This document shows, one piece after another, positions 53,528 through 60,779 of a DNA stretch of 64,000 nt. The stretch is from Acidobacteriota bacterium. Lineage in GTDB: Bacteria > Acidobacteriota > Vicinamibacteria > Vicinamibacterales > UBA2999. The translations under genes and the position numbers were made by a program. The stretch is taken from NCBI GenBank assembly GCA_016871195.1, contig VFZN01000005.1, positions 124,001 through 188,000 of the forward strand. The letters run 5' to 3'. The notes beneath the pieces are model-generated. The model ran no database searches. It saw nothing but the letters and a program-made list of their open reading frames with translations, and was not told the origin of the DNA. The first letter of the stretch is position 1; each line of letters opens with the position of its first letter.

Positions 53528-54975
53528 CACTGCCTGCTTTCGAAACGCGCCGCCTCGGCGGCCGCGCGCATCACACCCTGCGGTGCCGTCATGCCCGTCC
53601 AGACACGGCACTGCGCCTCGGCCTGCGCCACCAGCATGTCGAGTCCCCCGATGGTGCGACACCCGGCGGCTGCCGCATCGCGGAGCAGCTGCGTGTCGGC
53701 GGGGTTGTAGACGAGGTCGTAGACGAGCCCCACGCGCTCGAGCCATGAGGCCGGCACGGGTGATGTGTGCACGTCAGGGGTCGTGCCCACTGGCGTGGCA
53801 TTGACCAGCACATCGCATCTCATGCCGTCGACGCCGGTCACCACAGTCCCGTGAACCATGTCGGCCAGCCGCTGCGCGGCATCACTGCGCCTGGCGTGGA
53901 TGGCGACCTCTGCATCTGCGTGACGCAGGGCTACCGCCACGGCCCTCGCGGCTCCGCCAGCCCCGAGGATGACGGCACGGCGCCCGCGCAGGTCGATCTG
54001 CGAGGTCAGCGGACTCAGGAATCCTTCCACGTCGGTATTGCCGCCATGCCACCCGGCCGACGTGCGCACCATCGTATTGACGGCACCGGTCGCGACCGCC
54101 CATTCGTCGCGTGTGACACACGCCTGCCACGCATCGCCCTTGAAGGGCGCCGTGACACTGGCCCCCCGCAGTTCAAACGCCGGCGCCACCTCGAGCACAT
54201 CGTCGAAGGACGGCGCGGTGATCGGCACGTAGACGGCATCGCGCCCGAGTGCGGCGAATGCCGCGTTGTGCATCGCCGGTGACCACGAGTGGCGCACCGG
54301 GCGTCCGATCACGCCGTAGACCTCGGTCGCCTGTGAAATATGCGCCACGCGATAGTGATCGCGCATGACACGCGCCGTCAGCTGCCCCGCCGCGACGGCC
54401 TGATCGTCGGACGCATACGTCCAGCGCGAGTGCATCCGCGTGAACAGCACGCGCGAGATGACGCCGATGTCGCCCATGCCAAGCAGCACGGCGCGACCGT
54501 CGTGGGCACGTCCGATGTCTCGCAATACCAGGAGTTGTACCAGCCGGTCCGGTGTGACCGCCAGCTTGATGGTGCCGGCCCCGGTCGCAGCCATCGCGCG
54601 CGCCAGTGCCCCGCAGTCGGCGGGCATTCCGTCAAAGTCGTGATGCGATAACACGACGCGTGCGCGATCGGCAGGGGCACACCAGTCGAGGCTGCCCGTG
54701 TCGAACTCGACATCGACAGCGTCGGCGCCGAGGGCCAGCGCCTGCCGCAGCAGGGCGAGGCGCTCGGCTTCGTCGCCCTCGAACCAGCCGCCCTGACGAC
54801 GGGGACGGCAGGTCACCAGCACCGGCCCGCGACGGCCCTCGAGCGCACCGGCAACATCGGGACGGTCGACCGCATCGAGCCGCAGTTCGGTGAATGTGCC
54901 GGCCGGCCAGGCGTCGCGCCTGGCACGCAGGGCCTCCATGGTGGGGGCGGCGATGGTGATGCAGAGTCCGTGCAT
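53527..54975 (-). CDS. aroDE: Bifunctional 3-dehydroquinate dehydratase / shikimate dehydrogenase
   Basis: 482 residues, two enzymes in one chain. Residues 1-215 form a type I dehydroquinase with active-site His in VVLSHHDFDG (111-112) and Schiff-base Lys137 in GAGTIKLAVT. Residues 218-482 form AroE: YGVIGRPVRHSWSPAMHN, catalytic Lys279 in ASVTAPFKGDA, GGNTDVEGFL, the NADP fold AVILGAGGAARAVAVAL and the end GGLDMLVAQAEAQ. The usual VTIPxK reads VTAPFK here. The same order is known from plants and some bacteria. It is the first structural gene behind the trp attenuator and makes shikimate for all aromatic amino acids. Confidence 0.95.
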   Translation of the reverse strand: MHGLCITIAAPTMEALRARRDAWPAGTFTELRLDAVDRPDVAGALEGRRGPVLVTCRPRRQGGWFEGDEAERLALLRQALALGADAVDVEFDTGSLDWCAPADRARVVLSHHDFDGMPADCGALARAMAATGAGTIKLAVTPDRLVQLLVLRDIGRAHDGRAVLLGMGDIGVISRVLFTRMHSRWTYASDDQAVAAGQLTARVMRDHYRVAHISQATEVYGVIGRPVRHSWSPAMHNAAFAALGRDAVYVPITAPSFDDVLEVAPAFELRGASVTAPFKGDAWQACVTRDEWAVATGAVNTMVRTSAGWHGGNTDVEGFLSPLTSQIDLRGRRAVILGAGGAARAVAVALRHADAEVAIHARRSDAAQRLADMVHGTVVTGVDGMRCDVLVNATPVGTTPDVHTSPVPASWLERVGLVYDLVYNPADTQLLRDAAAAGCRTIGGLDMLVAQAEAQCRVWTGMTAPQGVMRAAAEAARFESRQ

Positions 54976-54990
54976 GAACAGTGTGAAACG

Positions 54991-55025
54991 AAAAACGCCT
55001 CTTCAACCGGGGGGATGAAGAGGCG
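54991..55025 (-). terminator. trp attenuator: Rho-independent terminator in the leader
   Basis: On the minus strand TGAAGAGGCG... reads as a perfect 10-bp stem: + strand CGCCTCTTCA (54996-55005) with TGAAGAGGCG (55016-55025) and a 10-nt loop. It is followed on the minus strand by five U (54995-54991). It lies 39 nt after the leader peptide stop and 16 nt before aroDE. A competing pairing of AGAGGCCGC in the leader (minus, 55078-55070) with GCGCCTCT of the 5' arm of this stem would act as antiterminator. Confidence 0.9.
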
Positions 55026-55064
55026 CAGAACCTTGGTGTGCCAGTGGTCGATTCGGGTCGACGG

Positions 55065-55175
55065 TCAGGCGGCCTCTCTGTGGAAGCACCACCACCACCA
55101 TCCACGCACGAGGCGACCCGGCCGGATCACTCCGGTCGACGCGGCGTGCGAAACAGTCGTGACACTGACAGCCAT
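55065..55175 (-). CDS. trpL: trp operon leader peptide with four tandem Trp codons
   Basis: A 36-codon frame from ATG 55175 to TGA 55065, beginning MAVSVTTVSHAASTG and ending RGWWWWCFHREAA. Four consecutive TGG codons (55100-55089) lie 12 codons... more exactly, seven sense codons before the stop. Tryptophan is the rarest residue and its operon follows, so this is the classical arrangement of a ribosome-sensing attenuator. Stalling at the Trp codons would leave the AGAGGCCGC segment free to pair with the 5' arm of the terminator; translation to the stop would cover that segment and allow termination. The start lacks a Shine-Dalgarno. The four-Trp run explains the CCA repeat seen on the plus strand. 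Confidence 0.9.
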   Translation of the reverse strand: MAVSVTTVSHAASTGVIRPGRLVRGWWWWCFHREAA

Positions 55176-55188
55176 GGGAACGAGGTGG

Positions 55189-55218
55189 AGACTACCACAT
55201 CGCGTAGTATGGGAACAA
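55189..55218 (-). promoter_or_regulatory. Probable trp operon promoter
   Basis: On the minus strand TTGTTC (55218-55213), 18 nt, TAGTCT (55194-55189). Transcription would start about 55182, giving only about 7 nt before the trpL ATG. A plus-strand TAGTAT (55205-55210) overlaps it and may serve the divergent S55 gene. Confidence 0.5.
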
Positions 55219-55227
55219 CCTTCCGTC

Positions 55228-57045
55228 ATGCGCGCCTCACGCTGTTCCCTGCCCATCGCTGCCACGGCTGTGCTGCTGGCGCTGGCGAGCCTCACGCCGG
55301 TGCCGCAGGCCCAGACACGGTTCATGGCCGTCTCCGAGATTCGCCCGGGCATGGTGGCCACAGGACGCACCGTCTTCAGCGGCACGCAACTGGAGGAATT
55401 CCGCGCACACATTCTCGGCGTGCTCCGCAACGTGCTGGCTCCAGGCCGCGACCTGATTCTCGCGCGGCTCGAGGGCGGGCCTCTGGCCAGGACGGGGGTC
55501 ATTGCCGGCATGAGCGGCAGTCCCCTCACCATCGATGGCCGCCTCATTGGCGCTGTGTCGTATTCACTCGGGCAGTTTGCCATCGAGCCGATTGCCGGCA
55601 TCACACCGATTGCCGAAATGACTGATGCCGCGCAGATGGGCGCCGCGGCCCCGCGTCTGGCGCCGGTCGCGCTGGCCTGGCCCTATCAGCACGACGCACT
55701 CACCTCCGCATGGGCGCAGGCCCTGTCGGCCGGACGCCCACGTCCCGTCCAGGCGCAGGTGGCCTCAGGCAGCGCCGCGCTGTTGCGACCGATGGCGCTG
55801 CCGCTGTCAGCGGCCGGATTTGATCCGTCACTGCTCTCGGCACTGTCACCAGTCTTTGATGCGGCCGGCCTGCTGCCGCTCACGGCACAGCCCGCCAGCG
55901 TCAGCCCTGATGCGCCCTCGCGGCTGGAACCGGGCGGTGCGGTTGGCGTCTCGCTGATGTCAGGCGACTTTGAGATGGGAGCCACCGGCACGGTGACGCA
56001 CATCGACGGTCCACGCGTCTACGCCTTCGGCCATCCGATGTACAACCTCGGGCCGACCCGCTTTCCGATGACCACGGCGTATGTGCACGTGGTGCTGCCG
56101 AGCCTGATGCAGTCGAGCAAGCTGGCCAGCGTCGGCGCTGTGGTCGGTACCCTCACGCAGGACCGTGCGACGGCCGTCGCTGGGGAACTCGGCGCCGGTC
56201 CCAGCCTGATTCCCATGACCGTGCAGCTCAAATCGGGCCGCCTGGGTGACCGCGCGTTTTCCTTCCAGCTGGTGCGCGATACGACGTTCACTCCGCTGCT
56301 GGCCTATCTGGCCCTCGCCAATGTGCTGACATCGTATGAGCGTGCAAATGGCCCGGCGTCGTTCCGTGTCGCGGGCACCGCCGAGGTCATCGGTGCGGGC
56401 ACCCTCGCCTTCGATGACACGTTCGTCGGTGATCAGGCCATCGGGCCTGCGTCGCTCTACATCGCCGGTCCGCTCACCCAGCTCACTCGCAATGCAGCAG
56501 CCCCGGTCGACATTTCAAAGATCACGCTGACCGTGACGGCGTCTGAACAGACCCGCCACGCGCGCATCGAGCGCGTCTGGCTCGACGCGCCGCGCCCCCG
56601 TGCCGGGCAGCGCACGCGTGTCCTGGTGGCCCTCCGCACCCCCATGGGCGAGGAACGTATCGAACGGATTCCAGTGACGCTGCCCACGGATATCACCGGT
56701 CCGGTCGAGCTGCTCGTGGCCGATGCCGCGCGCATCGCCGCTGACGACCGGCGCACCCGTCCCTCAACCGACTGGCAGCCGGCGGCCGAGCTGGTGCGGC
56801 AGTTCAACCGTCTGCCGCCCAGTCACCAGCTCTATGTGCGACTGCAGCAGGCGCGTGCAGGAGCCGTGGTCAGTGGCGAGCCCATGCCCTCACTTCCTCC
56901 TTCCGTCGTCTCGGTGCTCGAGGCCGGTGACGATGAAGGTCGCATCACGTCGCTTCCCTTTGCGATTCGCGCGAAGTGGGAGCACCCTGTGGGAATCGCC
57001 GTCTCCGGCTCCCGCCAGCTCTCCCTCATCGTCGAGCATCCCTGA
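55228..57045 (+). CDS. Secreted SpoIVB-type (S55) serine peptidase domain protein
   Basis: 605 residues with a signal peptide (MRASRCSLPIAATAVLLALA). GMSGSP (94-99) with the candidate nucleophile Ser96, followed by LTIDGRLIGAVSYSL, matches the S55 active-site segment. RVYAFGHPMYNLG supplies the candidate His269. In SpoIVB the GH segment precedes GMSGSP; here the order is reversed. The C-terminal half (about 400-605) looks like beta-sandwich material. The host shows no sporulation genes in this window, so the substrate is unknown. ATG 55228 is preferred because a signal peptide follows. The next gene starts 3 nt after its stop. Confidence 0.8.
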   Translation: MRASRCSLPIAATAVLLALASLTPVPQAQTRFMAVSEIRPGMVATGRTVFSGTQLEEFRAHILGVLRNVLAPGRDLILARLEGGPLARTGVIAGMSGSPLTIDGRLIGAVSYSLGQFAIEPIAGITPIAEMTDAAQMGAAAPRLAPVALAWPYQHDALTSAWAQALSAGRPRPVQAQVASGSAALLRPMALPLSAAGFDPSLLSALSPVFDAAGLLPLTAQPASVSPDAPSRLEPGGAVGVSLMSGDFEMGATGTVTHIDGPRVYAFGHPMYNLGPTRFPMTTAYVHVVLPSLMQSSKLASVGAVVGTLTQDRATAVAGELGAGPSLIPMTVQLKSGRLGDRAFSFQLVRDTTFTPLLAYLALANVLTSYERANGPASFRVAGTAEVIGAGTLAFDDTFVGDQAIGPASLYIAGPLTQLTRNAAAPVDISKITLTVTASEQTRHARIERVWLDAPRPRAGQRTRVLVALRTPMGEERIERIPVTLPTDITGPVELLVADAARIAADDRRTRPSTDWQPAAELVRQFNRLPPSHQLYVRLQQARAGAVVSGEPMPSLPPSVVSVLEAGDDEGRITSLPFAIRAKWEHPVGIAVSGSRQLSLIVEHP

Positions 57046-57048
57046 ATC

Positions 57049-59280
57049 ATGCGCGCACGCGTCGTTTCATCTCTCGCCGCCGGTCTGGTGATCGCGGCGA
57101 CCCTCGGGCTGGCTCTGCAGGCCGCTCCTTCCTTCTGGGTGACGGCCACGCAGGCCGAATGGCTGAAGGGCCGGGTTGAGCAGGTTGCGGTCGATGCCTT
57201 TGGCCGCGCCATGCTCGGCCCATCGTTGACGACGCTGGCCGATCCGGCGACTGCGGTGGTGTGGAGCCTGGCGACCGACGCCGGGGGCACCGTGTACGCG
57301 GGGACCGGGCACGATGGCCGTGTCTACAGGCTGTCGGCCACCGGCACGCCCACGGTGTTTTTCGACAGCAGTGAGGCCGAGGTCCATGCGATGACTGCGG
57401 CACCGGGCGGCGGGCTCTTCGTGGCGACGTCGCCAGAGGGACGCATCTACCGCGTCTCAGCCACTGGCGACGCCACGACATTCTTCGACCCCGAGGAACG
57501 CTATATCTGGGCACTGGCGACCGACACTGCCGGACGCCTCTATGCGGCGACGGGTGACCGCGGCGTCGTATATCGCATCTCGACGATAGGTCAGGGCGAG
57601 GCTCTCTTCACACCGAAGGCCGACCACGTCACCGGACTGCTGATGCGGGCCGACGGCACCCTGCTCGCCACCACCGCAGGACCGGGCCGGTTGTTTTCAA
57701 TCGGCACGGATGGTCGCGGCTTCCTCATGCTCGACTCGGGCTTCACGGAAGTGCGCCAGCCGGTGGTCGACCGCACCGGGCAGGTGTTCGTGGCCGCGCT
57801 CAACGGCACTCCGGGGAGCTCGACGTCAGCGTCACCCGAACCCACGCCCTCCGTCGCGGCGGCTCCCTCGACGGGCGGCGTCTCGGTCGATGTGGTGTCG
57901 GTGACGATCGCGGGCACCGCGAGCGCCACTGTCTCGACCGGCGCGGGCTCGGCGGGTGCGTCGGGAGGGTCGGGGGCCATCTTCCGCGTGATGCCCGACG
58001 GGCTGTGGGACCGCCTCTGGTCATCAGATGACGCCTCGCCACTGATGCTGGCCATTGACGAGGCTCGCGGTCTGGTGGTCGCCACCTCGCACGAAGGACA
58101 GCTGCTGTCGATCGACCGCACCACAGCCGTGGCGACCGTGCTCGGCCAGCTGCCGTCGGCGCAAGGCACGGCCGCCCTCGTGCAGCCGAACCGGTTGCTC
58201 GTGGCCACCGCCAACCCTGGTCGGGTGTCGGCCCTGACATCGGCCCGCGCACTAAGTGGACAGGTGGAATCAAAGGTGTACGACAGCGGCCGCCTCGCGA
58301 CGTGGGGCGCGATCAGCTGGCGTGCCGAGACGCCCGGCGGCACGGCCGTGGCCATCAGCACCCGCAGCGGCAACAGCAGCGCGCCCGATGACACGTGGAG
58401 TGCGTGGTCGTCGCCGTATGCCGTCGCCGACGGCACCACGGTCACCAGCCCGCCCGCGCGTTATCTCCAGTGGCGTGCTGCATTCACGGGCACCGCGGCG
58501 GCCACGCCGACCCTCACGTCGGTCACGGTCGCGTCACGCGGCCGGAACCAGCGGCCGCGCGTGGACTCAATCACCGTGCATCCACCTGGTGTGGTCTTCC
58601 AGAAACCCTACTCGACGGGCGAGACCGAGATCGCCGGCTTTCCCGAGGAACCACATGAGCGGCGTCTGGCCGCGGCTGGGTCGAGCTCCGGAGGCGCGCC
58701 CGCGCTGGGCAAGCGTGTGCTGCAACCGGGCCTGCAGACCTTTCAGTGGAAGGCCGAAGACCCAGACGGTGATGTGCTGCATTTCGACGTGTGGATCAGG
58801 CGTGAAGGCGACACCCGATGGCAGCCCATCGGTCGTGAGCTGAGCGAACCGTTGCTCGTGTGGGACACCACCACAGTACCCGGCGGCCGCTACGTGGCCC
58901 GGGTCGACGCCCGCGATACGGCGTCACAGACCGTTGACGCTGCGCTGACAGGGACGCTCGAGAGCACGCCGGTACCGGTGGACCATGCCCCGCCGACCGT
59001 ACGGGTCGTGTCGGCGACCCGCCGCGGCACGGGGGTGGTCATCACGCTCGACGTGACGGATGCCGAGTCGGTGGTGGCATCGGTGGATGTCAGCATTGAC
59101 GGCACGCGGTGGCGTACCGTCACCGCAGCCGACATGTTGTTCGATACGCGCACGGAGCGCGTCGTGATCGAGGTGACCGAGCCGGGTCAGGCCACACAGG
59201 CGATGGTCCGGGCTACCGATCAGGTCGGCAACTCGACGGCGGTCGCCGTTCCCCTGCCACCCGCTGCCCCGCAGCGCTGA
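57049..59280 (+). CDS. Secreted beta-propeller-like protein
   Basis: 743 residues. A signal peptide (VVSSLAAGLVIAATLGLALQA) is followed by at least four repeats of the type GTVYAGTGHDGRVYRLSATG, FVATSPEGRIYRVSATG, YAATGDRGVVYRISTIG and a later ISVDRTT-like blade, forming a propeller to about residue 400. A low-complexity Ser/Thr/Gly insert occupies about 255-310. The C-terminal part (450-740) has Ig/fibronectin-like strands (FQWKAEDPDGDVLHFDVWI, VDVSIDGTRWRTV). No catalytic motif is seen; binding or scaffolding is likely. Three nt after the S55 gene, so the two are probably made together. Confidence 0.75.
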   Translation: MRARVVSSLAAGLVIAATLGLALQAAPSFWVTATQAEWLKGRVEQVAVDAFGRAMLGPSLTTLADPATAVVWSLATDAGGTVYAGTGHDGRVYRLSATGTPTVFFDSSEAEVHAMTAAPGGGLFVATSPEGRIYRVSATGDATTFFDPEERYIWALATDTAGRLYAATGDRGVVYRISTIGQGEALFTPKADHVTGLLMRADGTLLATTAGPGRLFSIGTDGRGFLMLDSGFTEVRQPVVDRTGQVFVAALNGTPGSSTSASPEPTPSVAAAPSTGGVSVDVVSVTIAGTASATVSTGAGSAGASGGSGAIFRVMPDGLWDRLWSSDDASPLMLAIDEARGLVVATSHEGQLLSIDRTTAVATVLGQLPSAQGTAALVQPNRLLVATANPGRVSALTSARALSGQVESKVYDSGRLATWGAISWRAETPGGTAVAISTRSGNSSAPDDTWSAWSSPYAVADGTTVTSPPARYLQWRAAFTGTAAATPTLTSVTVASRGRNQRPRVDSITVHPPGVVFQKPYSTGETEIAGFPEEPHERRLAAAGSSSGGAPALGKRVLQPGLQTFQWKAEDPDGDVLHFDVWIRREGDTRWQPIGRELSEPLLVWDTTTVPGGRYVARVDARDTASQTVDAALTGTLESTPVPVDHAPPTVRVVSATRRGTGVVITLDVTDAESVVASVDVSIDGTRWRTVTAADMLFDTRTERVVIEVTEPGQATQAMVRATDQVGNSTAVAVPLPPAAPQR

Positions 59281-59286
59281 TGCCCG

Positions 59287-60093
59287 TCAGTGCGAGGAGC
59301 CAGCGCCCGCTGCGCCAAGTTCATCACTGGGCAGCGCGCCGGTCACCGTGGTGTGTGCCAGCACCCACACCATGCTGACGGCGACCGGTGCGCCCGTCGA
59401 CACGGTGGCCGGCCTGAACTCGGTGTGCGCGGCCGCTTTCAGCACGGCCGACAGGGCCCGTCCGTTGAGGCGATCGGCCGGCCGTCCCCTGCCGTTGATG
59501 ACCGACAGGTGCCGCACGCGGCCCTCGCGTGTGACGACCGCCGACAGGGCCACGGTGGCGTCCTGCCCGGGCAACTGTGCCACCGGAAGGAAGGCCGACA
59601 GATCGGGCTTCGACTCGGGCGCCTTCATCCACTCGTCGAGACGCACCGGATTGTCGTTCGACCCCGGATTGGCCAGCACATCAATCAGCGCCGCCAGCGA
59701 GCCGGGCTGCCACTGCTGGGTCAGGCGCAGCGTCAGAGCCCCGGCAATCAGACAGGCCAGCAGGGCGAGGGTGGCCCCGGTGGCGGCCCAGCGCAGCGGC
59801 GGTGCCTGCACCCCCTCCTGAATGAATGTCGACCACGCCTGATCACGTTCGACGCTGCGGCGCAGGGCCACCTGTGACGGCAGCGACTGACGCTGCTCGG
59901 GCGACAGCTGGCCGCGGGCGCGCAGGGTCATGTGCAGCAGCGCCCCGAGTGTGCGATGGGTCTCGACCTCGCGCCGACATCGGGCGCACGTGTCAAGATG
60001 GCGCCTGACCCGGGCGCGGTCGCGCGGGTCGAGCTCACCGTCATTGAACGCCTCGAGCAGAGGGCCGATGGTGCGGCAGGTCGTGGCGCTCAT
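59287..60093 (-). CDS. Anti-sigma factor with zinc finger and TonB-C-like domain
   Basis: 268 residues. The N-terminal zf-HC2 motif (HLDTCARC, plus an upstream Cys in TTCRTIGPLL) is the ZAS anti-sigma fold. One transmembrane helix lies at about 102-124 (ATGATLALLACLIAGALTLR). The extracytoplasmic part ends in a TonB C-terminal-like domain (VVTREGRVRHLSVINGRGRP, AAAHTEFRPATVSTGAPVAV). It should hold the sigma factor encoded just upstream until an envelope signal arrives. Its ATG overlaps the sigma stop (ATGA). Confidence 0.85.
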   Translation of the reverse strand: MSATTCRTIGPLLEAFNDGELDPRDRARVRRHLDTCARCRREVETHRTLGALLHMTLRARGQLSPEQRQSLPSQVALRRSVERDQAWSTFIQEGVQAPPLRWAATGATLALLACLIAGALTLRLTQQWQPGSLAALIDVLANPGSNDNPVRLDEWMKAPESKPDLSAFLPVAQLPGQDATVALSAVVTREGRVRHLSVINGRGRPADRLNGRALSAVLKAAAHTEFRPATVSTGAPVAVSMVWVLAHTTVTGALPSDELGAAGAGSSH

Positions 60094-60743
60094 GACCGCA
60101 CCTCGCCCAGCCGCGCACGCAGCGACCGGCGCCCGCGCGTTAGACGCGACTTGACCGTGCCGATGGCGATGTCGAGGGCCTGGGCGATCTCGTCGTAGGC
60201 CAGACCTTCTACTTCCCGCAGGATGATGACCGTGCGCTGATCGAATGGCAGGGCGTCGAGCGCGCCGGCGAGATGCTCGACCAGTTCCTTGCTCGCCAGG
60301 ATGCGGTGCGGCGATGAGGCCTCGCTCGGTGCCGTGGGCTCACCGTGAACTTCGGTGTGGGCATCGAGCGACACCTGGGCCACGCGGTTCCTGCGGCTCC
60401 AGAACCGGCGACGATTGCTCGCCTGGTTAATCGTGATGCGGTAGATCCAGGTCTTGAGGGACGCATCGGCACGGAACCGGTCGATGGTGCGAAAGACCCT
60501 CAGGAACACTTCCTGCGAGAGGTCGTAGGCCTCGTCGCGGTTGCCGAGGAGATGGCATCCCAGCTGGAACACCATGGCCTGATGCTCGGCCACCAGTTGT
60601 TCACAGGCAGCTTGATCGCCGGCCCGGCAGCGGGCGATGAACGCGGCCTCTGAGGTCTCGAGTTGGGACCAGTCAAGCGTGGTCCGTCGCTCTATGGTGC
60701 ACCTTCTCTGAACGCCAGTGTATCGGATAACGGCCGGGGACAC
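60090..60743 (-). CDS. ECF RNA polymerase sigma factor
   Basis: 217 residues. Region 2: CRAGDQAACEQLVAEHQAMV, DEAYDLSQEVFLRVFRTID, SLKTWIYRITINQASNRRR. Region 4: LPFDQRTVIILREVEGLAYD and IAIGTVKSRLTRGRRSLRAR. The gene is coupled to its anti-sigma partner. GTG 60743 is the only ordinary start in frame. TACACT at 60722-60717 (minus) and AGAAGG six nt before an in-frame ATA hint at a shorter product; this is unresolved. Divergent from the TPR gene. Confidence 0.9.
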   Translation of the reverse strand: MSPAVIRYTGVQRRCTIERRTTLDWSQLETSEAAFIARCRAGDQAACEQLVAEHQAMVFQLGCHLLGNRDEAYDLSQEVFLRVFRTIDRFRADASLKTWIYRITINQASNRRRFWSRRNRVAQVSLDAHTEVHGEPTAPSEASSPHRILASKELVEHLAGALDALPFDQRTVIILREVEGLAYDEIAQALDIAIGTVKSRLTRGRRSLRARLGEVRS

Positions 60744-60767
60744 GACACGGAATCATCGGCCCACTGG

Positions 60768-60773
60768 TAGGAT
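60768..60773 (+). promoter_or_regulatory. -10-like hexamer of the TPR gene
   Basis: TAGGAT followed after exactly 6 nt by GTG 60780, with no Shine-Dalgarno between. Same geometry as nfeD and hspR. Confidence 0.45.
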
Positions 60774-60779
60774 GGTCGC

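Noticed and set aside
55083-55103. CCA trinucleotide repeat on the plus strand, as a microsatellite
   Set aside because: It is explained by four tandem TGG codons of the trp leader peptide on the other strand.
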